Assembly (NCBI GenBank): GCA_029820995.1
Contig: JALGUG010000011.1
Location: 1-38,443, forward strand
Source of the DNA: Candidatus Zipacnadia bacterium
GTDB taxonomy: Bacteria; Armatimonadota; Zipacnadia; JALGUG01
Direction: 5' to 3'
DNA: 38,443 nucleotides
A program made the translations under genes and the position numbers. Positions within the stretch are counted from its first letter, which is position 1. Every line of letters begins with the position of its first letter. Below the pieces are notes generated by a model that was not told the DNA's origin, ran no database searches, and saw nothing but the letters and a program-made list of their open reading frames with translations. Below, piece by piece: positions 8,024 through 15,907 of the stretch.

Positions 8024-8950
8024 TCACGTCTGAGCGGCGCGTTCGAGGGCCTCCACGGCCTCACTGAGGCCCTCGCGCCAGAGCGTGGGGGTAATGCCAA
8101 AATCTCGGGCGAGGACGTGTGGGTCGCAGACGTTCGGGACCGACAGCACCTTGAGCTGGTCGGGTGTGACGGGAGGCCGGGAGAGAAGGGTCTGGGACAC
8201 GCCGGCGAAGGCCCGAATGACGCCCAGGGGGACGTGCAACTTGGGCTTCTGAACGCCGAGTTGGCGCGCAACCTCGTCAAGATAGTCCTCGAAAGTGACG
8301 CGGTCCGGGCCACCGAGGTCATGTTCGCGACCCCACAGTTGGTCCTGTTCGAGGAGGCGCAGGAACACCTGGCACAGGTCGCCGATGTACAGGGGCTGGA
8401 CGAGGGCTTGGCCGTCGCCCGGGATGGGGATGCACAGGGGCTTGCGAAGCAAGTCGGCGAGCATTGTGGTCCAGCCATCATGCGCACCGATGATCACCGA
8501 AGGGCGGAGGACTGACCACCGAAGGTCACTGGCGCGGACGGCCGTCTCGGCGGCCCACTTGGCCTGATGGTAGCGCGTCTCAGCGGTTTCACTCGTTCCC
8601 AGCGCGCTGACATATATACAGCGCGGCACGCCGGCGGCCCGGGCCGCGGCCAGCACATGGCGCGTCCCGGCGACGACCACGCTTTCAAAAGAACACCCGC
8701 GGCCCTCCGCGATCAGGCCCACCAGGTGGATCACACAGCCCACGCCCTGACAGGCCGGTCCAAGGGTTTCGGGGTCCGCAACATCACCCTCGACGATCTC
8801 CACCCGGTCCGCGGGCAGCCGGTCGCGTCGCGGGGAACGCGGCCGCACAAGGCAGCGTACCGCGTGACCGGTGTCCGCGAGAACACGCACGAGCGCGGAC
8901 CCCACGAAGCCCGTGGAGCCGGTCACGAGGATGGGGCTTGATTCGGGCAT
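8024..8950 (-). CDS. NAD(P)-dependent epimerase/dehydratase-like SDR (atypical, NDUFA9-like)
   Basis: 308 residues. The N-terminal ILVTGSTGFVGSALVRVL is a Rossmann TGxxGxxG nucleotide site, VEIVEGDVADPETL marks the next strand, and YHQAKWAAE supplies the YxxxK catalytic pair of extended short-chain dehydrogenases. VLRPSVIIGAHDGW and VQPLYIGDLCQVFLRLL match the atypical SDR group that includes NDUFA9-like and NmrA-like proteins, so it may be a redox-sensing or quinone-related protein and not a true sugar epimerase. The ATG at 8950 has a GAGGGG site. It is convergent with the MttB-like gene and 29 bases downstream of the UroD-fold gene on the same strand, so these two probably form one transcript. 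Confidence 0.8.
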   Translation of the reverse strand: MPESSPILVTGSTGFVGSALVRVLADTGHAVRCLVRPRSPRRDRLPADRVEIVEGDVADPETLGPACQGVGCVIHLVGLIAEGRGCSFESVVVAGTRHVLAAARAAGVPRCIYVSALGTSETAETRYHQAKWAAETAVRASDLRWSVLRPSVIIGAHDGWTTMLADLLRKPLCIPIPGDGQALVQPLYIGDLCQVFLRLLEQDQLWGREHDLGGPDRVTFEDYLDEVARQLGVQKPKLHVPLGVIRAFAGVSQTLLSRPPVTPDQLKVLSVPNVCDPHVLARDFGITPTLWREGLSEAVEALERAAQT

Positions 8951-8979
8951 GAGAACCCCTCGAGTGGTGCGAATCCGTC

Positions 8980-10110
8980 CTAGAGCGAGCCGTATTGGTA
9001 CGCTGCTTCCAGCATCGCGAGGATGTTGTCCGCAGGGACCTCCTTCTGGATGTTGTGCACCGCGCTGAGGATGTAGCCGCCTCCGGGCGCCAGGTCTGAA
9101 ATCCTTCGCCTGACCTCCGCTCGGACCTCCTCCGGCGTGCCGTGTGGCAGCACGTGCTGCGTGTCAATCGCACCCCAGAAGCAGAGGTCCTTCCCGAACT
9201 CGCGCTTCAGCCGCGCCGTGTCGCCGAGCTCGGCGGCGGAGACCTGGATGGGGTTGAGGGCCTGCACGCCCATCTCGATCAGATCGGGGATTTGTGAGTA
9301 GCAGTTTCCACAGGTGTGGAACATCAGGCGAGCGTTCGTGTGGGCGCGGAGGAAGGCGAAGATGCGGGCGTGATGTGGCTTCATCAGCCGCCGGTACATG
9401 TCCAGGGACATCACAGGACCGGACTGAATGGCGATATCGTCACCCAGCATGACGACGTCCGCCAAGGAGCCCACAGCCTCCAGAATGCGGTCGGCCCGCT
9501 GGAGCCAGATGTCCGTGAGGCGCGTCAGGAGCGCGGTGAAGAAGCGCTCATCGAGCAGTGAATCCATCAGCCACCGATCATACCCGCGCATGAACTGGGC
9601 CAGGTGGAACACCGGGGTGGGCAGCGTCACCACGACGGCGCAGTCGGTCTGGGCTCGAAGCTGAGTCGCGCGCTCGGTCAGGCCCTCGGTCACCCCGGGG
9701 TCGTTACCGTCGGGCCAATCGAACTGCTCCAGGTCTGCGATGGTTACGTCATCCCGGTCAAAGGGACCGTCAATCACCAGGTATTGCTCCGCGTCTGACG
9801 CGCGTCTGACCGCCTCCCACTCATCCACATAATCGCCGTTGGGCAGCGTCCGTGCCGGCTTCCGCGTGCCGTCGCCACAGATGACCGCGCGGGTATCTAT
9901 GTGGAACCGCTGCAAGAACTGCTCGTCAAGCCAGGGGATTTGCGATCGCTGCGTGGCGATAATCGTGGGCTGCTTAAGGCCCAGGCGGGCTTTCACGGCC
10001 TCGTAGGCGCGCCAGTGCAAAGAGGAGACGAAGGAGCCGCCGAGATCAATGGGCACGCGATCCGGCTCCTGCAGGTCAATGGCGGCCAGGACCCGTTCTC
10101 GTCCGGTCAA
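8980..10110 (-). CDS. uroporphyrinogen decarboxylase-fold (UroD/MtaA-like) protein with HxCG motif
   Basis: 376 residues starting at a TTG codon, which I prefer because GGGAGG lies 8 bases upstream. MTGRERVLAAIDLQEPDRVPIDLGG is the typical opening of UroD-family proteins. NARLMFHTCGNCYSQIPDLIEMGVQALNPIQ contains His-x-Cys-Gly, the zinc-binding signature seen in the methylcobamide:coenzyme M methyltransferases MtaA/MtbA and related methyltransferases. LCFWGAIDTQHVLPHGTPEEV and GGGYILSAVHNIQKEVP finish the barrel. It is therefore more likely a corrinoid-linked methyltransferase than a heme enzyme. No coenzyme M genes are in view, so the acceptor is unknown. It probably shares a transcript with the SDR gene downstream. 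Divergent from dnaE. Confidence 0.82.
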   Translation of the reverse strand: MTGRERVLAAIDLQEPDRVPIDLGGSFVSSLHWRAYEAVKARLGLKQPTIIATQRSQIPWLDEQFLQRFHIDTRAVICGDGTRKPARTLPNGDYVDEWEAVRRASDAEQYLVIDGPFDRDDVTIADLEQFDWPDGNDPGVTEGLTERATQLRAQTDCAVVVTLPTPVFHLAQFMRGYDRWLMDSLLDERFFTALLTRLTDIWLQRADRILEAVGSLADVVMLGDDIAIQSGPVMSLDMYRRLMKPHHARIFAFLRAHTNARLMFHTCGNCYSQIPDLIEMGVQALNPIQVSAAELGDTARLKREFGKDLCFWGAIDTQHVLPHGTPEEVRAEVRRRISDLAPGGGYILSAVHNIQKEVPADNILAMLEAAYQYGSL

Positions 10111-10169
10111 TTCGGTGGCCTCCCTTGGCGCTGCTCTTGGCTGCTATGTGAAGTTTTTTGCCGAAGCTA

Positions 10170-10198
10170 TGGACAAACGTTCTATATTTGGGTATACT
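10170..10198 (+). promoter_or_regulatory. candidate promoter of the dnaE gene
   Basis: TGGACA (10170-10175), 17 bases, TATACT (10193-10198), each hexamer one base from the sigma70 consensus, in an AT-rich patch. Transcription would begin near 10205, giving a leader of only about 35 bases. Confidence 0.6.
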
Positions 10199-10206
10199 TG
10201 CATTAG

Positions 10207-10220
10207 TGAACACATGTTTT
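10207..10220 (+). promoter_or_regulatory. candidate LexA (SOS box)-like operator
   Basis: GAAC-ACAT-GTTT at 10208-10219 follows the Gram-positive-type SOS box pattern (C-GAAC-RNRY-GTTY-C), deviating only at the outermost bases. It lies between the expected transcription start and the dnaE start codon, a place where a repressor would block expression. LexA boxes differ between phyla, so this is a suggestion. Confidence 0.35.
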
Positions 10221-10239
10221 CATATAAGTGACAAATCGA

Positions 10240-13200
10240 ATGATAGACTTTGCCCACCTGCATGTGCACACCGAGTATAGTCTTCTAGACGGAGCAAGTC
10301 GAATCCCCGTTCTGACTGAACGCACTCGCGAACTGGAGATGTGGTCGCTGGCGATCACCGATCACGGGGGCATGTACGGTGCCGTAGAGTTCTATAAGGC
10401 TTGCCAAGCAACCGGGATCAAGCCAATTCTCGGCTGCGAGACCTACGTTGAAACCGGCAGCTTCCAGCCACAGGACGGAGCTCGCCCGACGGCTTACCAT
10501 CTGGTGCTCCTGGCGGAGAACGAAACGGGCTACCGGAATCTGCTTCGGTTGGTGAGCATCGCATACCTGGAAGGATTTCGGCGCAAGCCGCGGGTGACCA
10601 AGGAACTCCTGGCGCGGCATTCGGAAGGGCTGATCGCTCTTTCCGGCTGTTTGAAAGGCGAGGCGGCTCAATTGTTCCTGGCGGGCCGGCCGCACGAAGC
10701 AATGGATTGCTTGGCCGAGTACCGCGACATCTTCGGCGCAGGGAATTTTTTCCTCGAGCTGGAGCGCCATGGGATTCCACAAGAGCAGCTTGTCGGGCGT
10801 TTTCTGGTGGATTGCTCACGGCGGCTGCGACTTCCTCTGGTGGCGACGAACGATGTGCACTACGTTATGCCGGAAGACGCCCGCGCGCACGAGATTCTGA
10901 TGTGCATCCAGACGTTAAGCACTATGCACGAGGGTGCGCCGGTGCGCCTGGAGACGCCGGAGTTCTATTTGAAATCGCCCGAGGAGATGGCGACACTGTT
11001 CGCCGATGCTCCCGAAGCACTGCGGAACACCTTGGCTATTGCGGAACGGTGCCATGTGGAGCTGGACCTGGGCGCCCGGCATTTCCCGGACTTTCCGGTG
11101 CCGGAGGGGCACACCGTAGACAGCTACCTACGCGAGCAGTGCGAGGAGGGCGCGCAGAGGATCTACGGCCACCTGACTGGCGAGGTCCGGGCGCGGTTGG
11201 ACTACGAGCTCGGCGTGATTCAACAGATGGGGTTCTCAGTCTACTTTCTGATCTTCCAGGATCTGGTCAACTGGGCGCGCGCGCAGGAGATTCCGGTCGG
11301 ACCCGGACGCGGGTCCGCCGGGGGGAGCCTGGTGAGCTATTGTCTGGGCATCACGCGCACCGATCCTCTGAAGTATGGGCTGCTGTTCGAGCGCTTCCTC
11401 ACGCCCGAGCGCGCCGACTTCCCCGACATTGACGTGGACTTCTGCCAGCGCCGACGGGACGAAGTGCTACGCTATCTGACCCAGCGGTACGGCGAGGGCC
11501 ACGTGGCCCATCTTTGCGCGTACATTCGCCTCGCGGCGCGCGGAGCGATTCGCGACGTCGGGCGGGCGCTAAACATGTCCTTCGCCGAGATTGACGATAT
11601 CGTGCGTCGGGTGCCCCATTTCGGCGGAAGCTCGGCGATTGCTTATGCGCTGGAGAAGGTGCCCGAACTGCAGAACCTGCCACGCGATCAGGAGCCGGTC
11701 AAGACGCTCCTGGAAGTCTCCATGGCGCTGGAAAACATCGCTCGCCATGTCTCCATCCATCCTTCGGGCATTGTGCTCTCCAAGCGCCCTCTCACCGAGG
11801 TCACACCGCTGCAACGCGCACCGAAGGGCGAGATCATCACGCAGTTCGACATGCGCTCCATCGAGGATCTGGGTCTCTTGAAGATGGACGTGCTCGGACT
11901 GCGCAATCTGACCATCATGGACGACTGCCTGCGAATGGCGCGCGCTGCCGGGAAGACCGACCTCACAGTGGATGAGATCCCCTGGGACGACGCAGCCACG
12001 TTCGCCACGTTGCAAGCCGGCAAGACCCTCGGGGTCTTTCAGCTCGAAAGCCCGGGGATGCGCAACCTGCTGCGGCGGTATCATCCGCTGAATCTGGAGG
12101 ACCTGATCGCCATTTTGTCGCTGTATCGTCCCGGGCCGCTGCAAAGCGGCATGACGGAGGCGTACATCGAGCGCCGGCACGGTCGGCAGAAGATCGAGTA
12201 TCCGCATCCGTGCCTGGAGCCGGTTCTCCAGAGCACCTACGGCGTGTTCCTGTACCAGGAGCAGATCATGCTGGCGGCCCAGGCGGCCGCGGGCTTTTCG
12301 TTGGGCCAGGCGGACAATCTACGCCGAGCCATCGCCAGCGGCAAAGCGGAGCGCATCAACAAGTGGCGGTCGGACTTCATTAGCGGCGCGGTGCGCCAAG
12401 GGCTGCCCGCCAACGAGGCGGCCGAGATCTGGGCGGCGCTGGAGCGTGTGGGGGGCTATGCGTTCAACAAGTCGCACAGTGCGTCGTACGGCATGATTAG
12501 TTACCAGACAGCATACCTGAAAACGCATTATCCGGCCGAGTACATGGCCGCGCTGCTGACCTCGGAGATGGGCTACTATGAGATGTCGCAATATGTCGAG
12601 GAGGCCCGGCGCGCGGGAATACGGCTGCGACCGCCGGACATCAACCGCAGTGAATATCACTTCACGGTGGAGCACGATTGCTCGGGCCGGGAGGAGATTC
12701 GCGTGGGCTTGGCCGTGATCCAGGCGCTCGGCCCAGCCGCGCTGGCCGCCATCGTCCGCGAGCGTCGGCGCGGCGGCCTGTACACCTCCCTGTATGACTT
12801 CTGCCGGCGGGTTGATCTTTCGACGGTTACACGGCCCGGTATTGAGAATCTGATACGCTGTGGGTGCTTCGATTTCACGGGCCACAATCGGGCCCAGTTG
12901 CTCGCGGTGTTGAAGGGCACGATGGATCAGGCGAAGCGCCGGTCCTGTCAGTCTTGTCAGGCCAGCTTTGCAGAACTTGGAGTTGACGAGACGCCACCAG
13001 ATCTCGACCCCGCGGGCATTAATCTTCCAGCCTTTACTGCGCGCGAGGTCATGGCAGCAGAGCGCCGGATTCTGGGCTTCTTCGTCACCGGCCATCCGCT
13101 TAGCGAGTATGCCGATACGCTGCGCGAGATGGGCGTGATCAGCACTGCTCAGGCGGAGCTGCAACCGGAGGGCTCGATTGCCTCCCTCGCCGGCGTGGTC

Positions 13201-13455
13201 GCGTCGGTGCGGCGGCAGAGGACGCGCAAAGGCGAGTACATGCTGTTTGTGCTCCTGCAGGACCTCGAAGGCTTGATGGAGATCGTAGTTTTCCCGAAGC
13301 TGTATCGAGCGTTCCAGGATGCCGTGCAGGAGGATCAGCTCATTCTCGTTCGCGGTCGTCTGGACCGCTCGGACGAGGCGACGAAACTGGCGGCACATCA
13401 TCTCGAATGGCTTTCCATGGAGGCCGAGAGCCCGAGCCGCGCCGTGGTGGCGTGA
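10240..13455 (+). CDS. dnaE: DNA polymerase III alpha subunit (DnaE-type)
   Basis: 1071 residues from the ATG at 10240, which gives the typical MIDFAHLHVHTEYSLLDG start; a GTG at 10228 is an alternative and neither has a good ribosome site. The PHP domain keeps its metal ligands (HLHVH, ITDHGG, GCETY, TNDVHY), so it may be an active proofreading exonuclease. VGPGRGSAGGSLVSYCLGI and FPDIDVDF (from Phe394) form the C-family polymerase site, with the third Asp in LLKMDVLGLRNLT (Asp550). FNKSHSASYGMISYQTAYLK is also conserved. A helix-hairpin-helix region and a C-terminal OB fold (SLAGVVASVRRQRTRKGEYMLFVLLQDLEG) follow. It is shorter than the roughly 1160-residue replicative DnaE1. dinB and DUF72 follow on the same strand, so it may be a second, damage-related DnaE; whether it is the main replicase cannot be told. 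Confidence 0.92.
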   Translation: MIDFAHLHVHTEYSLLDGASRIPVLTERTRELEMWSLAITDHGGMYGAVEFYKACQATGIKPILGCETYVETGSFQPQDGARPTAYHLVLLAENETGYRNLLRLVSIAYLEGFRRKPRVTKELLARHSEGLIALSGCLKGEAAQLFLAGRPHEAMDCLAEYRDIFGAGNFFLELERHGIPQEQLVGRFLVDCSRRLRLPLVATNDVHYVMPEDARAHEILMCIQTLSTMHEGAPVRLETPEFYLKSPEEMATLFADAPEALRNTLAIAERCHVELDLGARHFPDFPVPEGHTVDSYLREQCEEGAQRIYGHLTGEVRARLDYELGVIQQMGFSVYFLIFQDLVNWARAQEIPVGPGRGSAGGSLVSYCLGITRTDPLKYGLLFERFLTPERADFPDIDVDFCQRRRDEVLRYLTQRYGEGHVAHLCAYIRLAARGAIRDVGRALNMSFAEIDDIVRRVPHFGGSSAIAYALEKVPELQNLPRDQEPVKTLLEVSMALENIARHVSIHPSGIVLSKRPLTEVTPLQRAPKGEIITQFDMRSIEDLGLLKMDVLGLRNLTIMDDCLRMARAAGKTDLTVDEIPWDDAATFATLQAGKTLGVFQLESPGMRNLLRRYHPLNLEDLIAILSLYRPGPLQSGMTEAYIERRHGRQKIEYPHPCLEPVLQSTYGVFLYQEQIMLAAQAAAGFSLGQADNLRRAIASGKAERINKWRSDFISGAVRQGLPANEAAEIWAALERVGGYAFNKSHSASYGMISYQTAYLKTHYPAEYMAALLTSEMGYYEMSQYVEEARRAGIRLRPPDINRSEYHFTVEHDCSGREEIRVGLAVIQALGPAALAAIVRERRRGGLYTSLYDFCRRVDLSTVTRPGIENLIRCGCFDFTGHNRAQLLAVLKGTMDQAKRRSCQSCQASFAELGVDETPPDLDPAGINLPAFTAREVMAAERRILGFFVTGHPLSEYADTLREMGVISTAQAELQPEGSIASLAGVVASVRRQRTRKGEYMLFVLLQDLEGLMEIVVFPKLYRAFQDAVQEDQLILVRGRLDRSDEATKLAAHHLEWLSMEAESPSRAVVA

Positions 13456-13458
13456 TTT

Positions 13459-13673
13459 ACCACAGAGACACGGAGAGCACGGAGAAAGGCAAAACGCTGT
13501 TAATGGTTCACCACAGAGACACGGAGAGCACGGAGAAAGGCGAAACGCTGTTAATGGTTCACCACGGAGACACGGAGAGCATGGAGAATATCGAATATTG
13601 AAAAGGAGCATTCGCTCAACGATGTTTTTTTGCCCTAGTCTGCCTTTCTCTGTGTTTTCGGTGTCTTCGTGGT
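13459..13673. repeat. 51-bp tandem repeat island with an inverted copy
   Basis: Two full 51-base units (13459-13509, 13510-13560) differ by a single base in the spacer. A third, partial unit is at 13561-13589. The core is CCACAGAGACACGGAGAGCA followed by CGGAGAAAGG. At 13642-13673 the same core appears in reverse complement (about 26 of 32 bases match), so the island can fold into a long hairpin. It fills nearly the whole gap between dnaE and dinB. Similar 'CACAGAGACACGGAGA' repeats are known to be scattered in many environmental bacterial genomes, where they create spurious ORFs. Their origin and function are unknown. Confidence 0.85.
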
Positions 13674-13690
13674 AAGAACCAGAGCCAGAA

Positions 13691-14944
13691 ATGAATGCGC
13701 GCACGATCTTTCACATTGACATGGATGCGTTCTTCGCGTCAGTGGAGCAAAAACTGCGGCCGGAGTTGGTGGGCAAGCCGGTGATCGTCGGCGAGCTGTC
13801 CTCGGCGCGCGGGGTGGTGTCGGCCGGCTCGTACGAGGCGCGACCGTTCGGCATTCGGGCCGGGATGCCGCTGTGGGAAGCCAAGCAGCGGTGCCCTCAT
13901 GCGGTCTTTATGCCCGGTAACATTGAGGCTTATGCGAAGGAAGCCCTCGCGGCGCTGCGCATCTACCAGCGCTTCACGCCGGACGTCGAGCCCTTTTCCA
14001 TTGATGAGGCCTTTCTGGACGTTACCGGATGCCTGCACATGTTTGACGACGCGGCGGCCATGGCGCGGGAGATCAAGCGCACCGTCAAGGCCGAGCTGGG
14101 CCTGTCGGCTTCGGTCGGCATCGCGCCCAATCGGCTCGTGGCCAAGATGGTCTCGGACTGGGATAAGCCGGACGGGCTAACGATCATCCATCCGAAGGAT
14201 CTACCGGGTGTTCTGAGGGCTCTACCGGTGTCCGAGTTGTGGGGGGTGGGGGAGAGCACCGCCGAGCGTTTGCGGCGCATGGGGGTGCGCACTATTGGTG
14301 ACCTGGAGCAGGTGCCTCTGGCGCTGCTGGAGCGCGAGTTCGGGGTGATCGGTCGAACGCTGTATAACGCCGCGCGGGGTCTCGACGACGAGCCCGTGCG
14401 GGCGTACTACGAGGCGAAGCCGGTTAAGTCCATGGGGCACGAGCTGACGCTGGAGAGTGATACCTCGGAGCGCGCGGTCTTGCGACTCTGCCTGCGCGCG
14501 CTGGCCGACAAGGTTGCTCGTCGGCTGCGCCGCGAGGGCTACCAGGGGCGCACGGTCACCCTCCGTGTGAAGTTCGCGGACTTTAAGAGCATCACACGCA
14601 GCCGCTCTTTAGCCTTCTATACCGATCTCGAAGACGTTATGTTCAAGCACGCCTTCGAGATGCTGTCGCTATTGGACCTCGACGGGAAACGGATCCGCCT
14701 GGTTGGAATTGCGCTCTCCAACTTACGGCGCGGACGCATCGGCGGGCAGATGTCCCTGTTCGGTCCTGATTTGCTGAAGAGGTCCCGACTGGCGCGTGCC
14801 GTGGACCGTGTCATTGAGAGGTTCGGCGAGACCGCGATCAACCGGGCCAGCCTGCTGGAGGTGAGATCGCGACCGCTGGAAGACCAGCGCGCCAAGCTGC
14901 ACCTGGATCTGGAAAAGTTGGCCACGCATGGAGTGAACCGATGA
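13691..14944 (+). CDS. dinB: DNA polymerase IV (Y-family translesion polymerase)
   Basis: 417 residues. HIDMDAFFASVEQ (Asp10) and PFSIDEAFLDVTG (Asp105, Glu106) form the Y-family active site. GVVSAGSYEARPFGIRAGMP is the finger segment, GLSASVGIAPNRLVAKMVSDWDKPDGL the palm, and LWGVGESTAERLRRMGVRTIGDL the thumb helix-hairpin-helix. A little-finger domain follows (VKSMGHELTLESDT). QMSLF at about residue 354 is a beta-clamp binding motif of the QL/MSLF type. The enzyme copies past damaged bases at the fork. Its stop codon overlaps the start of the DUF72 gene by 4 bases, so these are co-translated. The gene follows dnaE after a repeat island; a shared transcript is likely unless the island's hairpin stops it. 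No clear ribosome site precedes the ATG. Confidence 0.95.
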   Translation: MNARTIFHIDMDAFFASVEQKLRPELVGKPVIVGELSSARGVVSAGSYEARPFGIRAGMPLWEAKQRCPHAVFMPGNIEAYAKEALAALRIYQRFTPDVEPFSIDEAFLDVTGCLHMFDDAAAMAREIKRTVKAELGLSASVGIAPNRLVAKMVSDWDKPDGLTIIHPKDLPGVLRALPVSELWGVGESTAERLRRMGVRTIGDLEQVPLALLEREFGVIGRTLYNAARGLDDEPVRAYYEAKPVKSMGHELTLESDTSERAVLRLCLRALADKVARRLRREGYQGRTVTLRVKFADFKSITRSRSLAFYTDLEDVMFKHAFEMLSLLDLDGKRIRLVGIALSNLRRGRIGGQMSLFGPDLLKRSRLARAVDRVIERFGETAINRASLLEVRSRPLEDQRAKLHLDLEKLATHGVNR

Positions 14945-15717
14945 TTTACGTGGGCACGAGTGGATTCAGTTTCCAGAGCTGGCGAGGAGTGTTCTACCCC
15001 GCCGGATTGCCGGACAACAAGCGTTTGGAGTTCTATTGCCGCCACTTCAACAGCTTGGAGATCAATTCGACGTACTATCATCCGCCGTCAATGAAGATGG
15101 TGGCCAGTCTGGCGGCACGCACCCCACCACAGTTCCCCATTACAGTGAAGCTGCACCGATCGCTGGTGCTTCCCCAGGCTGAGAAGAGGTATAGTGTAAG
15201 CGATTTCGTGAAGGCGTTGGCGCCCTTGTCCGAAGTTGGAAAACTGGCCGGCATTCTGGCACAGTTCCCCCAGAGCTTCCGCAACGTCGAAGCAAATCGG
15301 AGTTATGTGCTGAGCCTGAGGGAGGAAGTGGGGAATGTGCCTCTGGTAGTTGAGTTCCGGCACGAATCGTGGAACCGTCCAGCGATGTTCGGCTGGCTCG
15401 GGGACGAGGACATCGCGTTCTGCTGCGTGGACGAGCCGCAGGGGTTGGGCCTGATGCCGGGCGTCGTGCATGCGACTGCTAACCTGGGATACGTCCGGCT
15501 CCACGGCCGCAACGCGGCCAACTGGGCCAGGGGAGGAAATGACCGGTACGACTACCTCTACTCGGAGGAGGAGCTATCCGTCTGGGCTGAGCGAGTAAGA
15601 GAGCTGGAGCGTTGCTGCGGCAACGTGTTCTTCTTTGCCAACAATTGCTATACCGGCAAGGCAGTCATCAACGCCAAGATGTTCCAGAAGCTGCTGGCGC
15701 TGGAGGACGGCGGGTAA
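14941..15717 (+). CDS. DUF72 domain-containing protein
   Basis: 258 residues starting in the ATGA overlap with dinB. MIYVGTSGFSFQSWRGVFYPAGLPDNKRLEFYCRHFNSLEINSTYYHPPS is the conserved N-terminal part of the DUF72 TIM barrel. PITVKLHRSLVL, LAGILAQFPQSF, PLVVEFRHESW, GYVRLHGRN and VFFFANNCYTGKAVINA match the remaining strands in order. Biochemical function is not established for the family; DUF72 genes are often found beside nuclease or repair genes. The 4-base overlap with dinB supports a link to DNA damage tolerance here, but that is inference. Cytosolic; followed by a GC-rich hairpin. Confidence 0.9.
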   Translation: MIYVGTSGFSFQSWRGVFYPAGLPDNKRLEFYCRHFNSLEINSTYYHPPSMKMVASLAARTPPQFPITVKLHRSLVLPQAEKRYSVSDFVKALAPLSEVGKLAGILAQFPQSFRNVEANRSYVLSLREEVGNVPLVVEFRHESWNRPAMFGWLGDEDIAFCCVDEPQGLGLMPGVVHATANLGYVRLHGRNAANWARGGNDRYDYLYSEEELSVWAERVRELERCCGNVFFFANNCYTGKAVINAKMFQKLLALEDGG

Positions 15718-15725
15718 ACAAGCGC

Positions 15726-15762
15726 GGGCTGGATGGGCCCCCAAACGCCCCCCATCCAGCCC
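15726..15762 (+). terminator. strong hairpin after the DUF72 gene, likely terminator
   Basis: Perfect 12-bp stem GGGCTGGATGGG (15726-15737) / CCCATCCAGCCC (15751-15762) with a C-rich 13-base loop, 8 bases after the stop codon. No T-run follows, so it may be a weak or Rho-assisted terminator, or a 3' stabiliser. Confidence 0.5.
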
Positions 15763-15795
15763 CTCGGCGAACAGCGCCACCGGCTGTTGACCCCG

Positions 15796-15825
15796 TTGAC
15801 TTGCCCTTCGGGCTTCTCGTATACT
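15796..15825 (+). promoter_or_regulatory. promoter of the GH26-like gene (TTGACT-N18-TATACT)
   Basis: TTGACT (15796-15801) and TATACT (15820-15825) with an 18-base spacer. The same hexamers and the same spacing recur at 18391-18420. Transcription would start near 15832. Confidence 0.65.
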
Positions 15826-15907
15826 CGCATAAGGCGAGTTAGGGTGCGATGAAGCGCGCCCATAGGGATTCCTCAACGCCGCCTGGTTCAGCCCGCGGTC
15901 AAGGACG

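Noticed and set aside
8980-10110. HemE (uroporphyrinogen decarboxylase of heme synthesis)
   Set aside because: The HTCGN motif and context fit MtaA-type methyltransferases better, and hemB here is coupled to the HemE-independent ahb genes.
13459-13589. Possible CRISPR array
   Set aside because: The units are directly tandem at 51 bases with no unique spacers, and no cas genes are near.
12319-13704. Minus-strand open frame of 461 codons opposite the end of dnaE
   Set aside because: It is the mirror of a well-supported gene in GC-rich DNA. Part of it is the repeat island, whose translation (SPCSPCLCGEPLTAF) is a known artefact of such repeats.
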